Source: Moringa oleifera
Lineage: Eukaryota > Streptophyta > Magnoliopsida > Brassicales > Moringaceae
Assembly (NCBI GenBank): GCA_021397835.1
Contig: JAJFZO010000747.1
Location: 5,086,501-5,150,500, forward strand
Direction: 5' to 3'
Length of the DNA stretch: 64,000 bases
The notes under the pieces were generated by a model, which was given only the letters and a program-made list of their open reading frames with translations, made no database searches and had not been told where the DNA came from. A program made the position numbers and the translations under genes. Shown here in pieces: positions 1-12,429 of the stretch (position 1 is the first letter of the stretch; each line of letters begins with the position of its first letter).

Positions 1-1113
1 TTTAAATATATTTTAAAAATAAAAATTGATTAAAAAGAATAAAATTTAAAATTAAAATGATATTTATCTAATAAAAAAATGATTGTGTCAAGTGACAAAC
101 TAATAGTTGAAATTTTTGAGAACTTTATCTTTCAACAATTGAATGGATGATCAAAAATGAATCATGAATGTTCAGAATACCGTGTGAAAGCAACAAGCCG
201 GTTATCAAATGGGACCCACATGTTAATGATAATGATAATGATGATGATGATGCAGCCATCCCGTCCGCATGGCGTTGGCAACACTGCAGCGTACGCTAGC
301 CGACTCTCGGCGGTCCTCATCCGCCAAATTGACCTCTGACCGTCAGCTTCCCTCTTCTTTTAATAAACGAAAATATTGGAAAATACTTTTAAAAAGTTAA
401 AAGAGGGAAATAAATTTTGTTGACTTAATCTCTTAGAAATATATTTATATTTATAGTTTTTTTTGACAAATTTCTCTTTAATGCTTTTAAAAATATTTTT
501 ATGCTATAAATTTAAAATATTCTTAATTAAAATTAATAAAAATTTTGTTGTTTTCAAATAAAAATTTAAATTATAAAAAAATTAATTTTCTCTGCTTTCT
601 TCAATTATCTATTTTCTTTTTTATGTATGATAATTTTCACAAACTATATATACATAATACTTTAAAAAATAACATAATTAATATTGAAATTTATAAATTA
701 AAATTTCAAAATTTTCTTATTTTATATTAATTTTTCACATAAGAAATTGCATTTTTTAAATTTAAGTAATAGGATCTGTATGAAATAAATAACTTTATAT
801 GATATGTGTGAAAATTATTTTATTTTTTCTAAAAAGATATTTTTATCTCATTTTAAAAAAATCTGAAAAAAGAAATATTTGTTTTTTTTTCTGTGTAATT
901 ACAGTCTGTAATAACGTATCTGAAATGGCTTCCAGAACATCGACCTACAAAGGTGCAGCCCCCAGAAAAAGAAAGAAAAAAGAGAGAGAGAGAGAGAGAA
1001 ACATTGAATTGAAACCGTTTATTTAACGCGTGATGAGAAAGTGTGAGGGAGAAAGATTGTTACTTTGTTTGGTGGGAAAGAAAATTAAAAAGAAAAGAAA
1101 ACCCCGATAAAGA

Positions 1114-1145
<32 letters not shown>

Positions 1146-1150
1146 AGGTG
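1..1150. other. AT-rich upstream region of the SAP gene
   Basis: No gene is recognisable. The stretch is AT-rich except for a GC-richer patch at about 240-355, just after an imperfect (GAT)n run at 220-252. Short GA tracts lie near 979-1000 and 1117-1145, the second at the probable start of the SAP 5' leader. The small open frames here have no recognisable domains. Distal promoter function for the downstream gene is inferred only from position. Confidence 0.5.
1117..1145. repeat. GA dinucleotide tract
   Basis: Nearly pure (GA)n run in or just upstream of the SAP leader. A matching CT-rich tract lies in the leader intron at 2168-2212. GA/CT tracts are common near plant core promoters and leaders; any role here is inference. 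Confidence 0.8.
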
Positions 1151-1489
1151 TCAGGAATCTTCACCGAGGACCAGGAATCCCAAGCCCAGTGACTTTGTCA
1201 TTAAGGTTTTTATTTTTTTATTATTTATTTATTTATTTTTGTTGTGTGGAAGTGCTTTTCCTTGTTAGCATTCACCTCATTTATAGACGGAGAGAGATTC
1301 CCTTCCCTGGTTTTCTTTCCAAGCCAAAAACCTCAGATTCTGCGCCTTTACTTTCCTTTTTACCCTCTCGTTTTCTCTCTCCCCAAACAAACCCCTCCGA
1401 AGACCTGAAAATTAAATCAAATTTGGTGCCTGCCTTTTAAGAATCCCTGTTCTCCTCCACAAATCGGCAAACCCAGATCCTGCTTTCAG

Positions 1490-2340
1490 GTGATAATTTT
1501 TTTCTCTATTTCTGAATTTATGATAACTTTCATTTGCATCTTGTTTTCGAGTCTTTTATTTTTTTGAGAGTACTTTCGTATAAACGTATTTCTTTGATTC
1601 ATATCTTTTGAATACATCAATCGATTTGCAAATTATGAATTAATTCTAACTCATTTTGTTTTCTACTCCGTTTTAGAATTTTCCTTTTCTGTCTTGCCTT
1701 TCTTTTTCTCAACCGCTAAAGTTTGTTTCATAGATCTAGTGGAAAGTACGGGATTTCGGCTAAAATCTTCTATTATTTCTGGCTATTGATTTCTGGAAAC
1801 GAAGAGAAGTATCTTTCATCGTCACTCTGAATATATATTCTCTCGATTTAGAAATTATATAAGAAAAGAAACTATCTGATTTTCTTGTCCAGGAAAAAAT
1901 TCCTTGGAAAACAGGAAATGGGGTTTTTACAGAACTTGGCTAATAATTATATTTCCATATAAAGTTATGATCTGACGCGTGTAGAATATGGTACATATTT
2001 TCCTTCCGAGTTCATTAGGACCATTATGGATAGGGTTTAATGGCGGTTGCCTTTTTCTTCTGGATTGGTTCTAAAGGGTCTGTACCCCTTTAAATACGTG
2101 TGATGCCTTATGGGTTTCTGTTCATCCAAAAACGAGGAACTAACAATTTGAAGGTTTTCATCCAAGCTTTCTCTCTCTCTCTCTCTCTCTCTCTCCCCCT
2201 CTCTCTCTCTCTTGTGTGGTTTTGTTTCTTGTTGGATTCTCTTTTGTTTGATAGAAGACTTGGGTTTCATCGGAATTGAACCCTGAAAATCAAATCTGTT
2301 TGGCTTTCTTTTTTCTGAGCTGTTTTTAGATTGCGTGCAG
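1490..2340 (+). other. Intron in the 5' leader of the SAP gene
   Basis: The leader has a good donor, CAG|GTGATA with the G of GT at 1490. A T-rich stretch ends in the acceptor TGCAG at 2339-2340, just ahead of the ATG at 2366. The interval is T-rich with many stops in all frames. A leader intron is common in A20/AN1 genes. The acceptor could instead be the TTAG at 2352-2355, which would shorten exon 2 by 15 bases; transcript reads would decide. Confidence 0.65.
2168..2212. repeat. CT microsatellite in the SAP leader intron
   Basis: A (CT)n tract interrupted once by a short C-run. It lies about 150 bases before the splice acceptor, so it may add to the pyrimidine-rich character of the intron. 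Confidence 0.85.
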
Positions 2341-2365
2341 TTTAATCTGAGATTAGCAGAGAGAG

Positions 2366-2878
2366 ATGGCCGAAGAGCACAGATTTCAGGCACAGCGTTT
2401 GTGCGCCAACAACTGTGGGTTTTTCGGCAGCCCAGCCACCCAAAACCTCTGCTCTAAATGTTACGGCGATCTCCAGCTCAAGGAACAGCAATCTTCCTCC
2501 GCCAAACAGGCCTTTAACCAAGCCCTGATCTCCTCCTCCTCTTCATCATCATCAACCTCATTGGTCCCTGTCCCATCACCTGCCGTTGATTTATCAGAAC
2601 CCGGGAAGACTCACATGGCGGTAACGGAAAACAGAGAGGAAAAATCAACAGCGGTGTCTGCACCGACTCAGCAGCCGCAACAACCAGCCAACAGGTGCCT
2701 GACATGCCGGAAACGAGTGGGACTGACAGGTTTCAAGTGCAGATGCGGGTCGGTATTCTGTGGCACCCACAGGTACCCAGAGCAGCATCTGTGTAGCTTT
2801 GATTTCAAGGGGATGGGAAAGGAACAGATTGCCAAGGCCAACCCTGTGGTGAAAGCCCAGAAGCTCCAGAAGATCTGA
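2366..2878 (+). CDS. SAP: A20/AN1 zinc-finger stress-associated protein (SAP4/SAP6 type), 170 aa
   Basis: Stress-associated protein. Members of this plant family bind ubiquitin through A20, some act as E3 ligases, and they are induced by abiotic stress. The A20 finger is at residues 13-32 with C13, C17, C29 and C32, in the context NNCGFFGSPATQNLC. A serine-rich linker (56-65) and a Pro/Gln-rich linker follow. The AN1 finger at 111-143 has all ligands: C111, C114, C125, C127, C132, H135, H141 and C143. The C-terminus ends in the conserved KANPVVKAQKLQKI. The start MAEEHR and the GFFGSPATQNLC core resemble Arabidopsis SAP4 and SAP6 more than SAP5. The coding region is intronless, as is usual for this family, and its length is normal. 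The isolated gene points away from the repeat-rich 3-18 kb block. Assignment to one SAP number is not possible from sequence reading alone. Confidence 0.96.
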   Translation: MAEEHRFQAQRLCANNCGFFGSPATQNLCSKCYGDLQLKEQQSSSAKQAFNQALISSSSSSSSTSLVPVPSPAVDLSEPGKTHMAVTENREEKSTAVSAPTQQPQQPANRCLTCRKRVGLTGFKCRCGSVFCGTHRYPEQHLCSFDFKGMGKEQIAKANPVVKAQKLQKI

Positions 2879-3089
2879 TGATAATAATAATTGATGAATG
2901 GGAAATGGTTGTTTGTTTGCTCTTTCTGTGGTCATGATTTCTAGTTGGAGAAAAGAAAAAAGGGCAGGGCTGGTTGGCTGGTCGGTTGGATCGCTTGTTG
3001 TTTGGTGCAATGTAAATTCAAGTATATTTTCAATTTTAATCTTAAATCTCATTTTTAATCATGTTATTTCTCTTTCCAATAATTAATTA

Positions 3090-5900
3090 ATTATGTTGTT
3101 AGAAGCATGGTCTAATTTGATGGGTAGGCTTCCTCTTTCTTAAATACTCAATGGGACCAAAAATAAAAGCCTGTTTAGGAAAATTATTGTCAATATGGTT
3201 TTTTTCTTGCTTTTGGGTATTCTTAGTTAACCTGAAAATAATTAATTTGATGATTATTCAATTATTGGACAAACTTGCTAATTGGAATTTATGAGTTTTT
3301 GTGAAATTTTTTAAACAAAATTGGAGATTTCATTGCTGTTCAAATATGTTATGATTTTTTCACAAATCAAGTAATGTTATTACCTAAAATACAATATCAC
3401 AATATTTAATTTGTCCGAGGATGTAATAACTCATAGAAGAGAAAATGGTTGGTAATTCTTTTGTTTTGACCTTTGTTTCATAACTCATATATAAGAGAAA
3501 ATAGTAGGAAACAAAAATACTTATGCTATTTTAAATTAGTAAATTATCAAAATTTATTAAAAAATTATAATTTTTTAATTTTGAAAATCAAAATTAATTA
3601 AAAATATTTAAAATTTAAGTTATGTTAATTTTTTTATTCAATCTTAACTTTAAAAACGTATTTAAATAAATTTTAAAATTATAATTTTGTTCAAATTTAA
3701 TTCTAGTGTCAAATAATGTTTAAATCATTAGCGATTGTAAGGATAATTTTATATTTATATTAAAGTCAAAAGAATCACTCTCATCATCTGTAACTTCAAG
3801 CAACTCTAACAACCTAAAATCATCATCAAAATCAATTACTTCATCATCGTAGACTCTAATGCAAAATAGCATTGTTTAAAAGCACAAGACGAGGAGGAAA
3901 AAGTTTCATAAACTTGTTCTAGACCATGGTGATTGTTTACTCGTTTTGTGTATTAGAATGTATAAGTTCTTAGTTAGACTTTGCCATTTTTTATATGCAA
4001 AGAATTACTCCTAATTTTAGATGTTTATTGCTTTTAATGGGCCTTTTTCTTTTGTTGTGGGACTTTGGTGGCCGATGATGCTATCTATGTTGTGAGGTTC
4101 TAAGATACATTTTAACGAGGCTTTTGTTTTGCAAAACCCAAGGTGAAGCACATATATACTTTTGCTAGAATATTACTAAAGGATGCCTCTTCGATAAGTT
4201 CTTATCAATCCAAATTTGGAAGCCTTGTTAGGGCCTTTGCATGAATTTTATTGTCATAGATAAGTTAAATCTCACCTTGTAAATCCATGATATTTATACT
4301 ACATATGTGAAGTGATGATCTTATGGCATGGAGTTAACATTCTAGGTGTCTTATGGAACTTAACAACGAGCTCATTTGCACCTCCACTATGGTGGTTGTA
4401 GTTGCCATTTTAAAAGGCTTTGACAAGCTCACATGTGCATACGTGTGCATATGCCATTTTAAAAGGCTTTCACAAGCTCAATGTGCATATGGCTCTCAAG
4501 CATTGAGCCATCATGCAAAGTATGGCTCGCACCAACGAAATCTTTATCGTTAAGAATAGCTCGAATGTCATTGTTAAGTTAATATGCCCTTCTACCATAG
4601 TTCAATCATTGACATTTATCAGAACAGTTTATTATGTTTTCTAAAATTAAACTACAGGATAATTGTAAGATTTTAGAACCAACCAGAAATGTTGGTGATT
4701 TAGTAAACAAGAATAAAGATCATACTAATGCAGGTCCAAGAAATGTTAAGAATATTAATGCCATTACAATCATCATTGCCTTAGTTCACATCATTCTAGC
4801 TATTGTAACCTATGAAAAAAAAAATGAATTTGAAAGATAAAAAAAAGGTGCTAAAATATACTCTCTTTTTAGAATTTCGCATATAATAGAAATAATTTTT
4901 TGTAGTTATATATAAGATGCGGGGTGTGAAATGGTCTTGGGCTCTAAAAGGCAAAAGCGATTCCTTACCTCCCTACTTTTATATATGAGAGAGAAGATAA
5001 ATTCATGTGAGTCTCTACCACATACATGCATTAGTCATGTCGAGCCAAGTTCAGGTCGAGCAATACCTTTTTTTTTAATCATTTTTTTTTTGAAATACAT
5101 TGGTTTCTACTTAGAGGAAGACTCATCTAATGGGAGACTAAGTCTTCTTTCAAGCCTTCTTATACATTATTTAGTACCAACACACCTTTTTCTCCATGAT
5201 CAAATATCTCTCTTAAAATACCCAACCAGATACAACGACATAATCTGTCCCTCATATCGAGATCTTTGCATTCATATCCTTACCACCTCATAGGATTCTT
5301 ACCAACCTTGCTTATAAATAAAGGCTTATAACCTCTCAGTATATACAGAATGAGAGTAGCTTTTTACAACTTTCTCTACGACTCTCTCTCCATAGCTTTA
5401 TCTTGAACTCCTTCAATAATATACCATAAAGTTGTTTTTTTTCTCCTAGATCCCCTACTATATAAATGCTTTCTTGAGTTTATTTTCAGCATCCCATGAA
5501 GCTCCCACATATATCTCTAAGTTCTTGAGTTTTATGGAAGCTCTTCCGCACTATAATTTCTTCTATTTTGCTTTCTTTTGAGATTCAAGCAATAATTTTT
5601 GAAGATGTAAATATTTTTGTTCCCTATTGCACATAGAAGGTATGAGATAGATTATTCTAGTATGTTTTATCTTGAGAGTGTACATTGCTACACATAAGGG
5701 AGAGCTACAAAACATTTAAAAAGAGCTACCTAGTTGGTGACTTAGCCAAGTAAAAAATTGGTAAGTTTAGAGCGACCCAATCCGTGACTTAGCCAAATAA
5801 AAATTGGTGAGTTCATTCTTATTTTTGTCTATTTTAGATTTAATAATTTTAAGATGTTTTTCTTTGCCATATCTTTTGCTAAATTGAATATTGTTAGTAC
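3090..5900. other. AT-rich intergenic DNA, probably including decayed retroelement sequence
   Basis: No gene is supported. An imperfect direct duplication with a 50-base period starts at 4403 and 4453. A TATA-like TATAAATAAAGG at about 5310 is followed by leader-like sequence, which could be the promoter part of the LTR of the Copia remnant beginning near 5.95 kb. I could not match it to a second LTR copy. Confidence 0.4.
4403..4500. repeat. Short tandem duplication, period 50 bases
   Basis: The string GCCATTTTAAAAGGCTTT occurs at 4403 and again at 4453. Each copy is followed by near-identical sequence containing ACAAGCTC and TGTGCATA. The two copies differ by a few substitutions. Confidence 0.8.
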
Positions 5901-5949
5901 TAATCTTAATAGATCATTCTATTTTAAGGATGTGTATATTGAAGGATGA

Positions 5950-7990
5950 AAAAAAAGAAAATGTTAATTTTCATGACTATGAAGAAAGTTACATATGTAT
6001 TTCATAACTAAAAATCTTATATTGTCTGCTCAACTTATTGCTGCTGAAAAAAAAAAGATTATGAATTATGGGTAGAAAATGATTTATTTATGTAAAAATT
6101 TTATTTTGAACGAATTATCTGATGATTTTATATGATCATTACAATTTTAATAAGTCCACTGAGGAAATATAAGATATGCTTTAAAAGAAGTATGATATTG
6201 AGAAAGTTAGATCTAAGCAGTAGACAATTAATCAATACCAAAAGTTTCAAAAGATTAATGACAAACATATGGAAACACAATCGTATGAATTGCAAATAAT
6301 AATAATAAAAATAAAAATAATAGTGCATGAAAATCATCTCTAAAGGTATGCCTCTAACTAAATAATTTCATATTACTATTTTGATAGATAAATTGCCTTC
6401 TACTTGTAAAGATTTTAGAAATGTCCTTAAGCATAAAGTTTACAAACTAGATAAATCATTTTATGATTTGAAATAAGTACTTAAGCAATAACAAAAGAAA
6501 TTTGATAGTCTTGTTATTTTATATGGTTTTAAAGTAAATAAAAGTGATAAGTACATTTATTATAAATCTAAAAATGGCTTGTGCACTATCATATATCTTT
6601 ATATAGATAACTTGCTTATTCTTGCCTTAAATATTCATGTTGTAAATGATGTAGAATCTTTACTTAGTGTTAGCTTTTATATGAAGATCCGAAAGAAACT
6701 AATGCGATCATTGGAATAAAAATAACTAAGTTGGAAAAAAATATTTTTTATATCAATTTTACTACATTAAGAAGATCTTAAAGAAATATAATTACTTTGA
6801 TAGTAAAGCTACTTGTACTCCTTATTATACTAGTGTAAAGTTGCTCAAAAACATTAAAGATAGCATTAGGCAAACTGAGTATGTTAGCATCATTGGTAAG
6901 GTACGTTATGAAGTATTAAGTATTAGTATGTTATTAAAAGGATTATGAAATACTTTAAGAAGACCATGAACCTAAGATTATATTACCAAAAGTTTTCTGT
7001 TATCCTAAAAAAATGTAATGATACTAATTGGAACACTTTTTTAGAAGATTCTAAGGCAACTAGTAGTTACATTTTTAGCATTATTGATGGAGTTGTTTCA
7101 CGAAAGTCTAAGCAACAAATTATTTTAGCTTAATCTATAATGAAGTGTGAGATGGTAGTACTACCAACTATTAATGAGGACATACTAGTTAAAAAGCTTG
7201 CTAGTTAAGATACCATTATGGAAAAGATTAATATTAAATGTCTTGATCCATTGCAATAGTACCAAGCTATTACAAAGAGCCAAAACCATAACAATAACAC
7301 AAGAGATGATAAATATGTCATAAACATAGTACTGTCAAAAAATTTCTCTTTATAAGAGCTATTAGAGTGGATCATATATGATCTAATGATAACTTGGCTA
7401 ATCCTTTCACAAAAAACCTAGCTAAAGAGGAGATTTTTCAAACCTTAAAAAAAAAAGAAATGAGATTGCCGTATAGTGATAAGTCACTCATGATGGTAAC
7501 CTAACCTATAGAATGAAGATCACAAGAAATAAGTTTAATGGGCAATAACAAGTCATAAAGTGAGATGAGATGAAATATGCTATTATAAGTTTTATTCCAT
7601 TAGAAGCATGAAATTCTAAAGCGAAAGAAAATATTGAGTTAATTATTAACTTATAATAAGTTCTACACTATGTAAAATGGATTACCTAACTACAAAAGTA
7701 CTTTTGATAAACTCACCTATGTGAATGTAAAAGTGTGGTTACTTTCTATAGAATTTTAAGTAAATTCATTAGAGCATTTACTATACCAAGATGTACATGC
7801 TTCACTGTAAAGTATAGGCTCTTTTGAAGTGCACCTTGGAGAAGTTATGCGTGGGATATTATTAGAGATAGAGTTTAAAACTATGAGTTACTTTAGTATA
7901 TTTTAAAACATTTTCACTAACAGCCTAATTATTCTTATTCCTAATAAATTTATATAAGAAGTTTGGGATTGTCGTCCACCTAGCTTATAA
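5950..7990 (+). mobile_element. Decayed Ty1/Copia retrotransposon with gag joined directly to reverse transcriptase
   Basis: A gag segment of the UBN2 type is readable at about 6130-6435, with residues such as KKYDIEKV, METQSYELQ, DKLPSTCKDFRN and LKHK. Without a gap the same frame then reads Copia RT (VYKLDKSFYDLK, then FDSLVILYGFKVN, then LYIDNLLILA in place of the usual YVDD motif) to about 6720. The RT/RNase H connection (YFDSKATCTPYYTSVKLL) runs at about 6795-6860. The RNase H tail reads DHIRSNDNLANPFTKNLAKE near 7360-7430. Many stops and frameshifts are present, and the zinc knuckle, protease and integrase are absent between gag and RT. A polypurine-like AAGTTTGGGATTGT near 7958 may mark the 3' end before an LTR. 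The copy is dead. Confidence 0.8.
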
Positions 7991-8199
7991 TGCATCACAA
8001 ATTTAAGGGCTTATCCAAGTACCTTTTGACTTCTTCATTCTGATCAATGCTAGACTTGATCGAATAACCTTTGCGAACTTAGTCCTTTATAGTCATCTAA
8101 CAAAACCATCCATGCGTGGATCCCAATTACATTTTTTCTATAATAACATTAAACTCAAATTAGCTAGTGAGTATGCAAAATTATTATCATTATAAAAAC

Positions 8200-9638
8200 A
8201 TAATATATTACTTATCGAATGACATGAAAGTTTATAGTACCTGAAATTCAACCTACCATAAGTCATGGTATTTGGGTTTCACACCATCCTCTCCATGACT
8301 AGTCAAACTAAGACTTGATAATTCCAGATATGATGGCAACCATCCTAGATGCTGGTAATAACCTGTAAAAATATGCTTGAAAACATGTAAGTAACAAAAA
8401 AAAAAAAAAACAAAATATGTAGTATTCATATAATTACAATAAAGTAAAAAAGTTTACTTATAATATCATTCCTAATAGGCTAAATATATAGCCTATGTCT
8501 CCTACTGCGCATGCTAACTTAGTTGATGGTGTATGAGCTACAGTATCTCGATGTGATGGTGTATGCTCTCAAGATGATGGTTGAAGGGATGATATGTCAA
8601 CTGGAGGTGATAGAGATGGAAATGATGATGTGTGAGTAGAATGTGCTCCTTATGAGCCATAATATATGTGTCTAATTTGTAGGACTATCTGCTCCTATCT
8701 TTATTACCATGAACTTCACGTCTCCCTCTCTCACACATTTGTGAACAATGAACATTACGTGTTAAGTAACAGAATTAACCATAGAAATTGCAGTTTATGT
8801 TTTAGCACTTTTAAACACAAACCTCAACAATTAATCACTATCAATAATGCAGTTAACAGAAGTTTTGTCTTCACTGTTGACTCCCCATTTTCAAATGATG
8901 GTTTTTTATCTTCATCTTCCAATTGAACTGATTTTTCATCAATTTGAATCTCGTCACCATGATCATTGACATCTATCAAATTTCTTGCAATTTAATCATC
9001 GAAAGAGATTATGGGTAACTGATTGGACATATTATCTCGGAATAGATTATCTGGAGATTCAATTCTGTTTCTTGCTTTTATTTTAATGGTCACAAACCAG
9101 TCTCTCTTTTGTGAAGTAGGATTAGGATACGATGTAAAATATATTTGTTCTGCTTTTTATGCAAAAATAAATATATCTTTTTCCTTATATCTCTTGTTAA
9201 CCTTAACCTCAGTGATTCCACACTAGAAGGCTCAAACCATCTACAATTGAAGAATGTTAACCATTTCATAGGATTGCTAGGATACTCGATCTTAATTATT
9301 TTATTTTATTTTATTTTTATGATTTCATGATAAACCGCATCTGTGCTTGTCAAAGCTACTTCAGAATTATTTATGATACGATTAGTAGCCCAACTAGAAG
9401 TATAAAAACAGTAACTATTGACATAATAAATTAGGCAAATGTTGACTTTATTCATAAGTCTCTATGCCAAATTGTACAAGAATCGATTATACACTTGATA
9501 ACCCATGACACAGACAAGAGAAACTTCGTTAACATAAATGATATTGGAGGATATATTATTTCACACTTGCAATGATAATTATAAAGAACTAACTTATGTG
9601 GCCTTTAAACCATTGAACAAAGTCTAATTAAACATGCT

Positions 9639-9683
<45 letters not shown>

Positions 9684-12420
9684 AGCACACATCTAATGAG
9701 GTTGTAGTTAATGTTTGAAATGTATATTTTACAAGAATATATTTTACGTGTCAATTTATATGGATTATAATTTTTCAAGTACACATATCAGAACACATAA
9801 AGTAAAACGTATTGCATAAAAGGTTCAACTTTCAGGGTAATTCATAAGCACATATTTGCTGTCTCAAATGCTTTCTCTCCTGTGAGATAACATGTCTTAC
9901 ATGACCCTTTGCAGCGGCCAGGATAATTAAAGATAGACATTAATGGATGTTCAAATGAGTCACCATCATCATCATTTCATGGCACTCTTCAACTCTTGGA
10001 TTGGACATGTGGCTCAAAGCAGTAAGAACAAAAAGTTGACATCTCTTCCAACATATAAGCCTCACATATTAAACCCTCAACACGAGCTTTATTCTTAACC
10101 ATCTTTTTTTAGATTATGTAAAATTTTGAAAAATAACATTCTTACACGTATTGATATGGACACTTAAAGTGCATTTCATTAAAATAGAAACAATATGAGT
10201 ACAATATAATTCATACCTCTTAAATAAATACATTCATCTATACTATACTAGTCTTCCAACTCATGCTTCATACACTAAATGTAGAGGCAAATGTTCCAAG
10301 ATATCAAAGAACATAGGATGAAATATTTTCTCTAACTTACATAAAATTATGGAAATATTATTGTCCAGTGCTTCCAACTTAGTCTTGCCTGGTGTTGGAT
10401 AACAAAAGTCTCAAAAATATAAACTCAACTGAGTGATAGCTTTTCATATAGAAGTAGGTAGACAACTAAATGCAATTGGCAATAATCTATCCATCATCAC
10501 ATGACAGTCATGACTCTTCATATTTTGCAACATGTAAGTTTGCATGTTAACACTTCTGCCCAAATTGGATGCATATCCATTAGGAAATTTCAACTCTTTT
10601 ATCCATTTACATATAGTCATCTTCTAGTCCATATGCAATGTGTATTAAGCTTTTGATTTAATGAAGCTTCCATTATCCCTACCTTCAAGGTATAATTCAT
10701 GTCTTTGATAATATAAAGGTTGATCCAACATTACCTTAACATTATTCTTAGTTTTTTTTTTTTTTTTTTGACATCCATCATGAAATGAAATACATTTTTA
10801 AGCACATTACCCTCAGTGTGCATAACATCAACATTATGAGGGTTTAACAAATCAAGCCAATATGGTAAATCCCAAAAAGATGCTATATTTTATTAAATTA
10901 TCTAACTTTCCATAGCTAGGTGTTTGATGCAAGCTTTTAGTGTTAGTTATTCAAGGAAATAACATAACTTGTCTATACACCTTTGCGCCAGATAGTTTCC
11001 TTAGTGGTTTACCCTGTTCAATCTGATCCTTGATAAAACTTCTCCTATTCCATTTAACAGGTGATCGATAGGAAGAAATTGCTAATGATAATCACAGTAG
11101 CACATTTTTCTGCCATATTAAAAAAAAACAGTTTTTAATGATCCCACGCGAACTAGACAACCTAATCAAGCAGTTTATCATTTTGAGAACACATCATATG
11201 AAAAAAGTCATTGATAGTCCATAACCGCACTATTTTCATATAAAAGTTCTAGTTTTATGAGATATCATAAGTTTTCACACCATAATCCCATAAATATTTC
11301 AAGTCATCAATTAATGGTTGTAAGCGCACATCTATCAAAGCCTTCAGATTATTTGAACCAAGAATTATCACTGTTAAAAACATATATTCTCTTTTCATGC
11401 ACATCCTAAGTGAAAGATTATATGAGATTAAAATAATTGGCTGACAAGAATACACATTAGAGGTCATATTAAAAGGACTAAAGCCATTATAACATAATTT
11501 AATGGTACATTTCTTAGTTTTGATACGAACTCCAGATGAGTAAAATTGAAATGCTTCCAAGCTTCTCCATTTGATGGGTGTGCCAACACTCTTTCTTTTT
11601 GTCAATTTTAATGATGTCATTGCATATGCTCTATAGGAGAATTTGAAGCAAATAACTGTTTAACTATGAAACTATCGACAAATGCCACATTTGTCTCTTT
11701 GATACATCTTTGGATCAATTATTTTCTCTTGATCGTTCTTGGAAGTGACTCTGTTTATAAAATCTACTTTCTTAATCTGTGGTACTATCGTTATAATATA
11801 ACTTGCAACTAGTAGGATAACAATCAATTTTCTTATAATCACATCCCAGTTAGGAGAGAAATTTTTTAGTCTGGTAAAAATTATCAGGCATTTTATTACT
11901 TGTCGGTAACACCTCCTTCAGTAAATTAATTATTTCATCCAAGCACACTATAGCTATATTATAATTAGACTTCATACTCAGAAATCTCACAGCCATTGCT
12001 AGAACTAAGTGACTATTACATCCATCCTACAAAGGCAATTGAGCGACATTTAGCATATCATAGAATTGGTCGACTTTAGATTAGACAACTCTAATTTGAT
12101 ATTTGACATAACTGATGGACCTACAGCATCCATGATCATTCTTTCATATGTATTGGGCATGATGGTGGATTGGAGTAAGTTCATAATGACTTGCAACAAA
12201 TGGGGTAAGAGCCTCACCATGGTTATGCCAATGATAATAGTCAGGTTGAAAGCCTTTTCTATACGAGTTCATTCGAACAATATCTGGGTCATAAAATCAT
12301 AAACACTTGCATTTTGCACATGGACACCTGGACAACCCATCTGCGTGATATACCGGTAATTGACATGCGGCAACAACAAATTCCACAACCCATCATAAAA
12401 ATTTTGGTGATAAATCATTC
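8200..12420 (-). mobile_element. Decayed CACTA/EnSpm element with TNP2-type transposase
   Basis: Read on the minus strand, a TNP2 (Transposase_21) protein is recognisable in pieces. GEAWKHFNFTH-like sequence lies near 11550. The longest open piece (11255-11620) contains YNGFSPFNMTSNVYSC, SLRMCMKREYMFLT and LQPLIDDLKYLWDYGVKTYD. PYWLDLLNPHNVDVMH is near 10840, KSHDCHVMMDRLLPIA near 10490, and ILCKLEKIFHPMFFDILEHLPLHLV-like sequence near 10300. A DUF4216-like piece (IEYPSNPMKWLTFFNCRWFEP) follows at about 9220-9300. Stops and frameshifts occur throughout. I did not find paired CACTA termini, so the element ends are approximate. Confidence 0.8.
9646..9682. repeat. TA/TG microsatellite
   Basis: A TATATA run passes into (TG)n inside the CACTA remnant. 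Confidence 0.9.
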
Positions 12421-12429
12421 TATGGGATT

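Noticed and set aside
2037..2393. 118-codon minus-strand frame with Glu-Arg repeats
   Set aside because: The repeats come from the CT microsatellite in the SAP leader intron; it overlaps the SAP start in antisense.
2645..3052. 135-codon minus-strand frame across the SAP gene
   Set aside because: It is antisense to the clear A20/AN1 coding sequence and has no domain of its own.
4850..8290. GGTGTGAAAT near 4923 and its inverse near 8278 as terminal inverted repeats of one element
   Set aside because: Only about ten bases match, and the span would join a plus-strand Copia with part of a minus-strand CACTA remnant.
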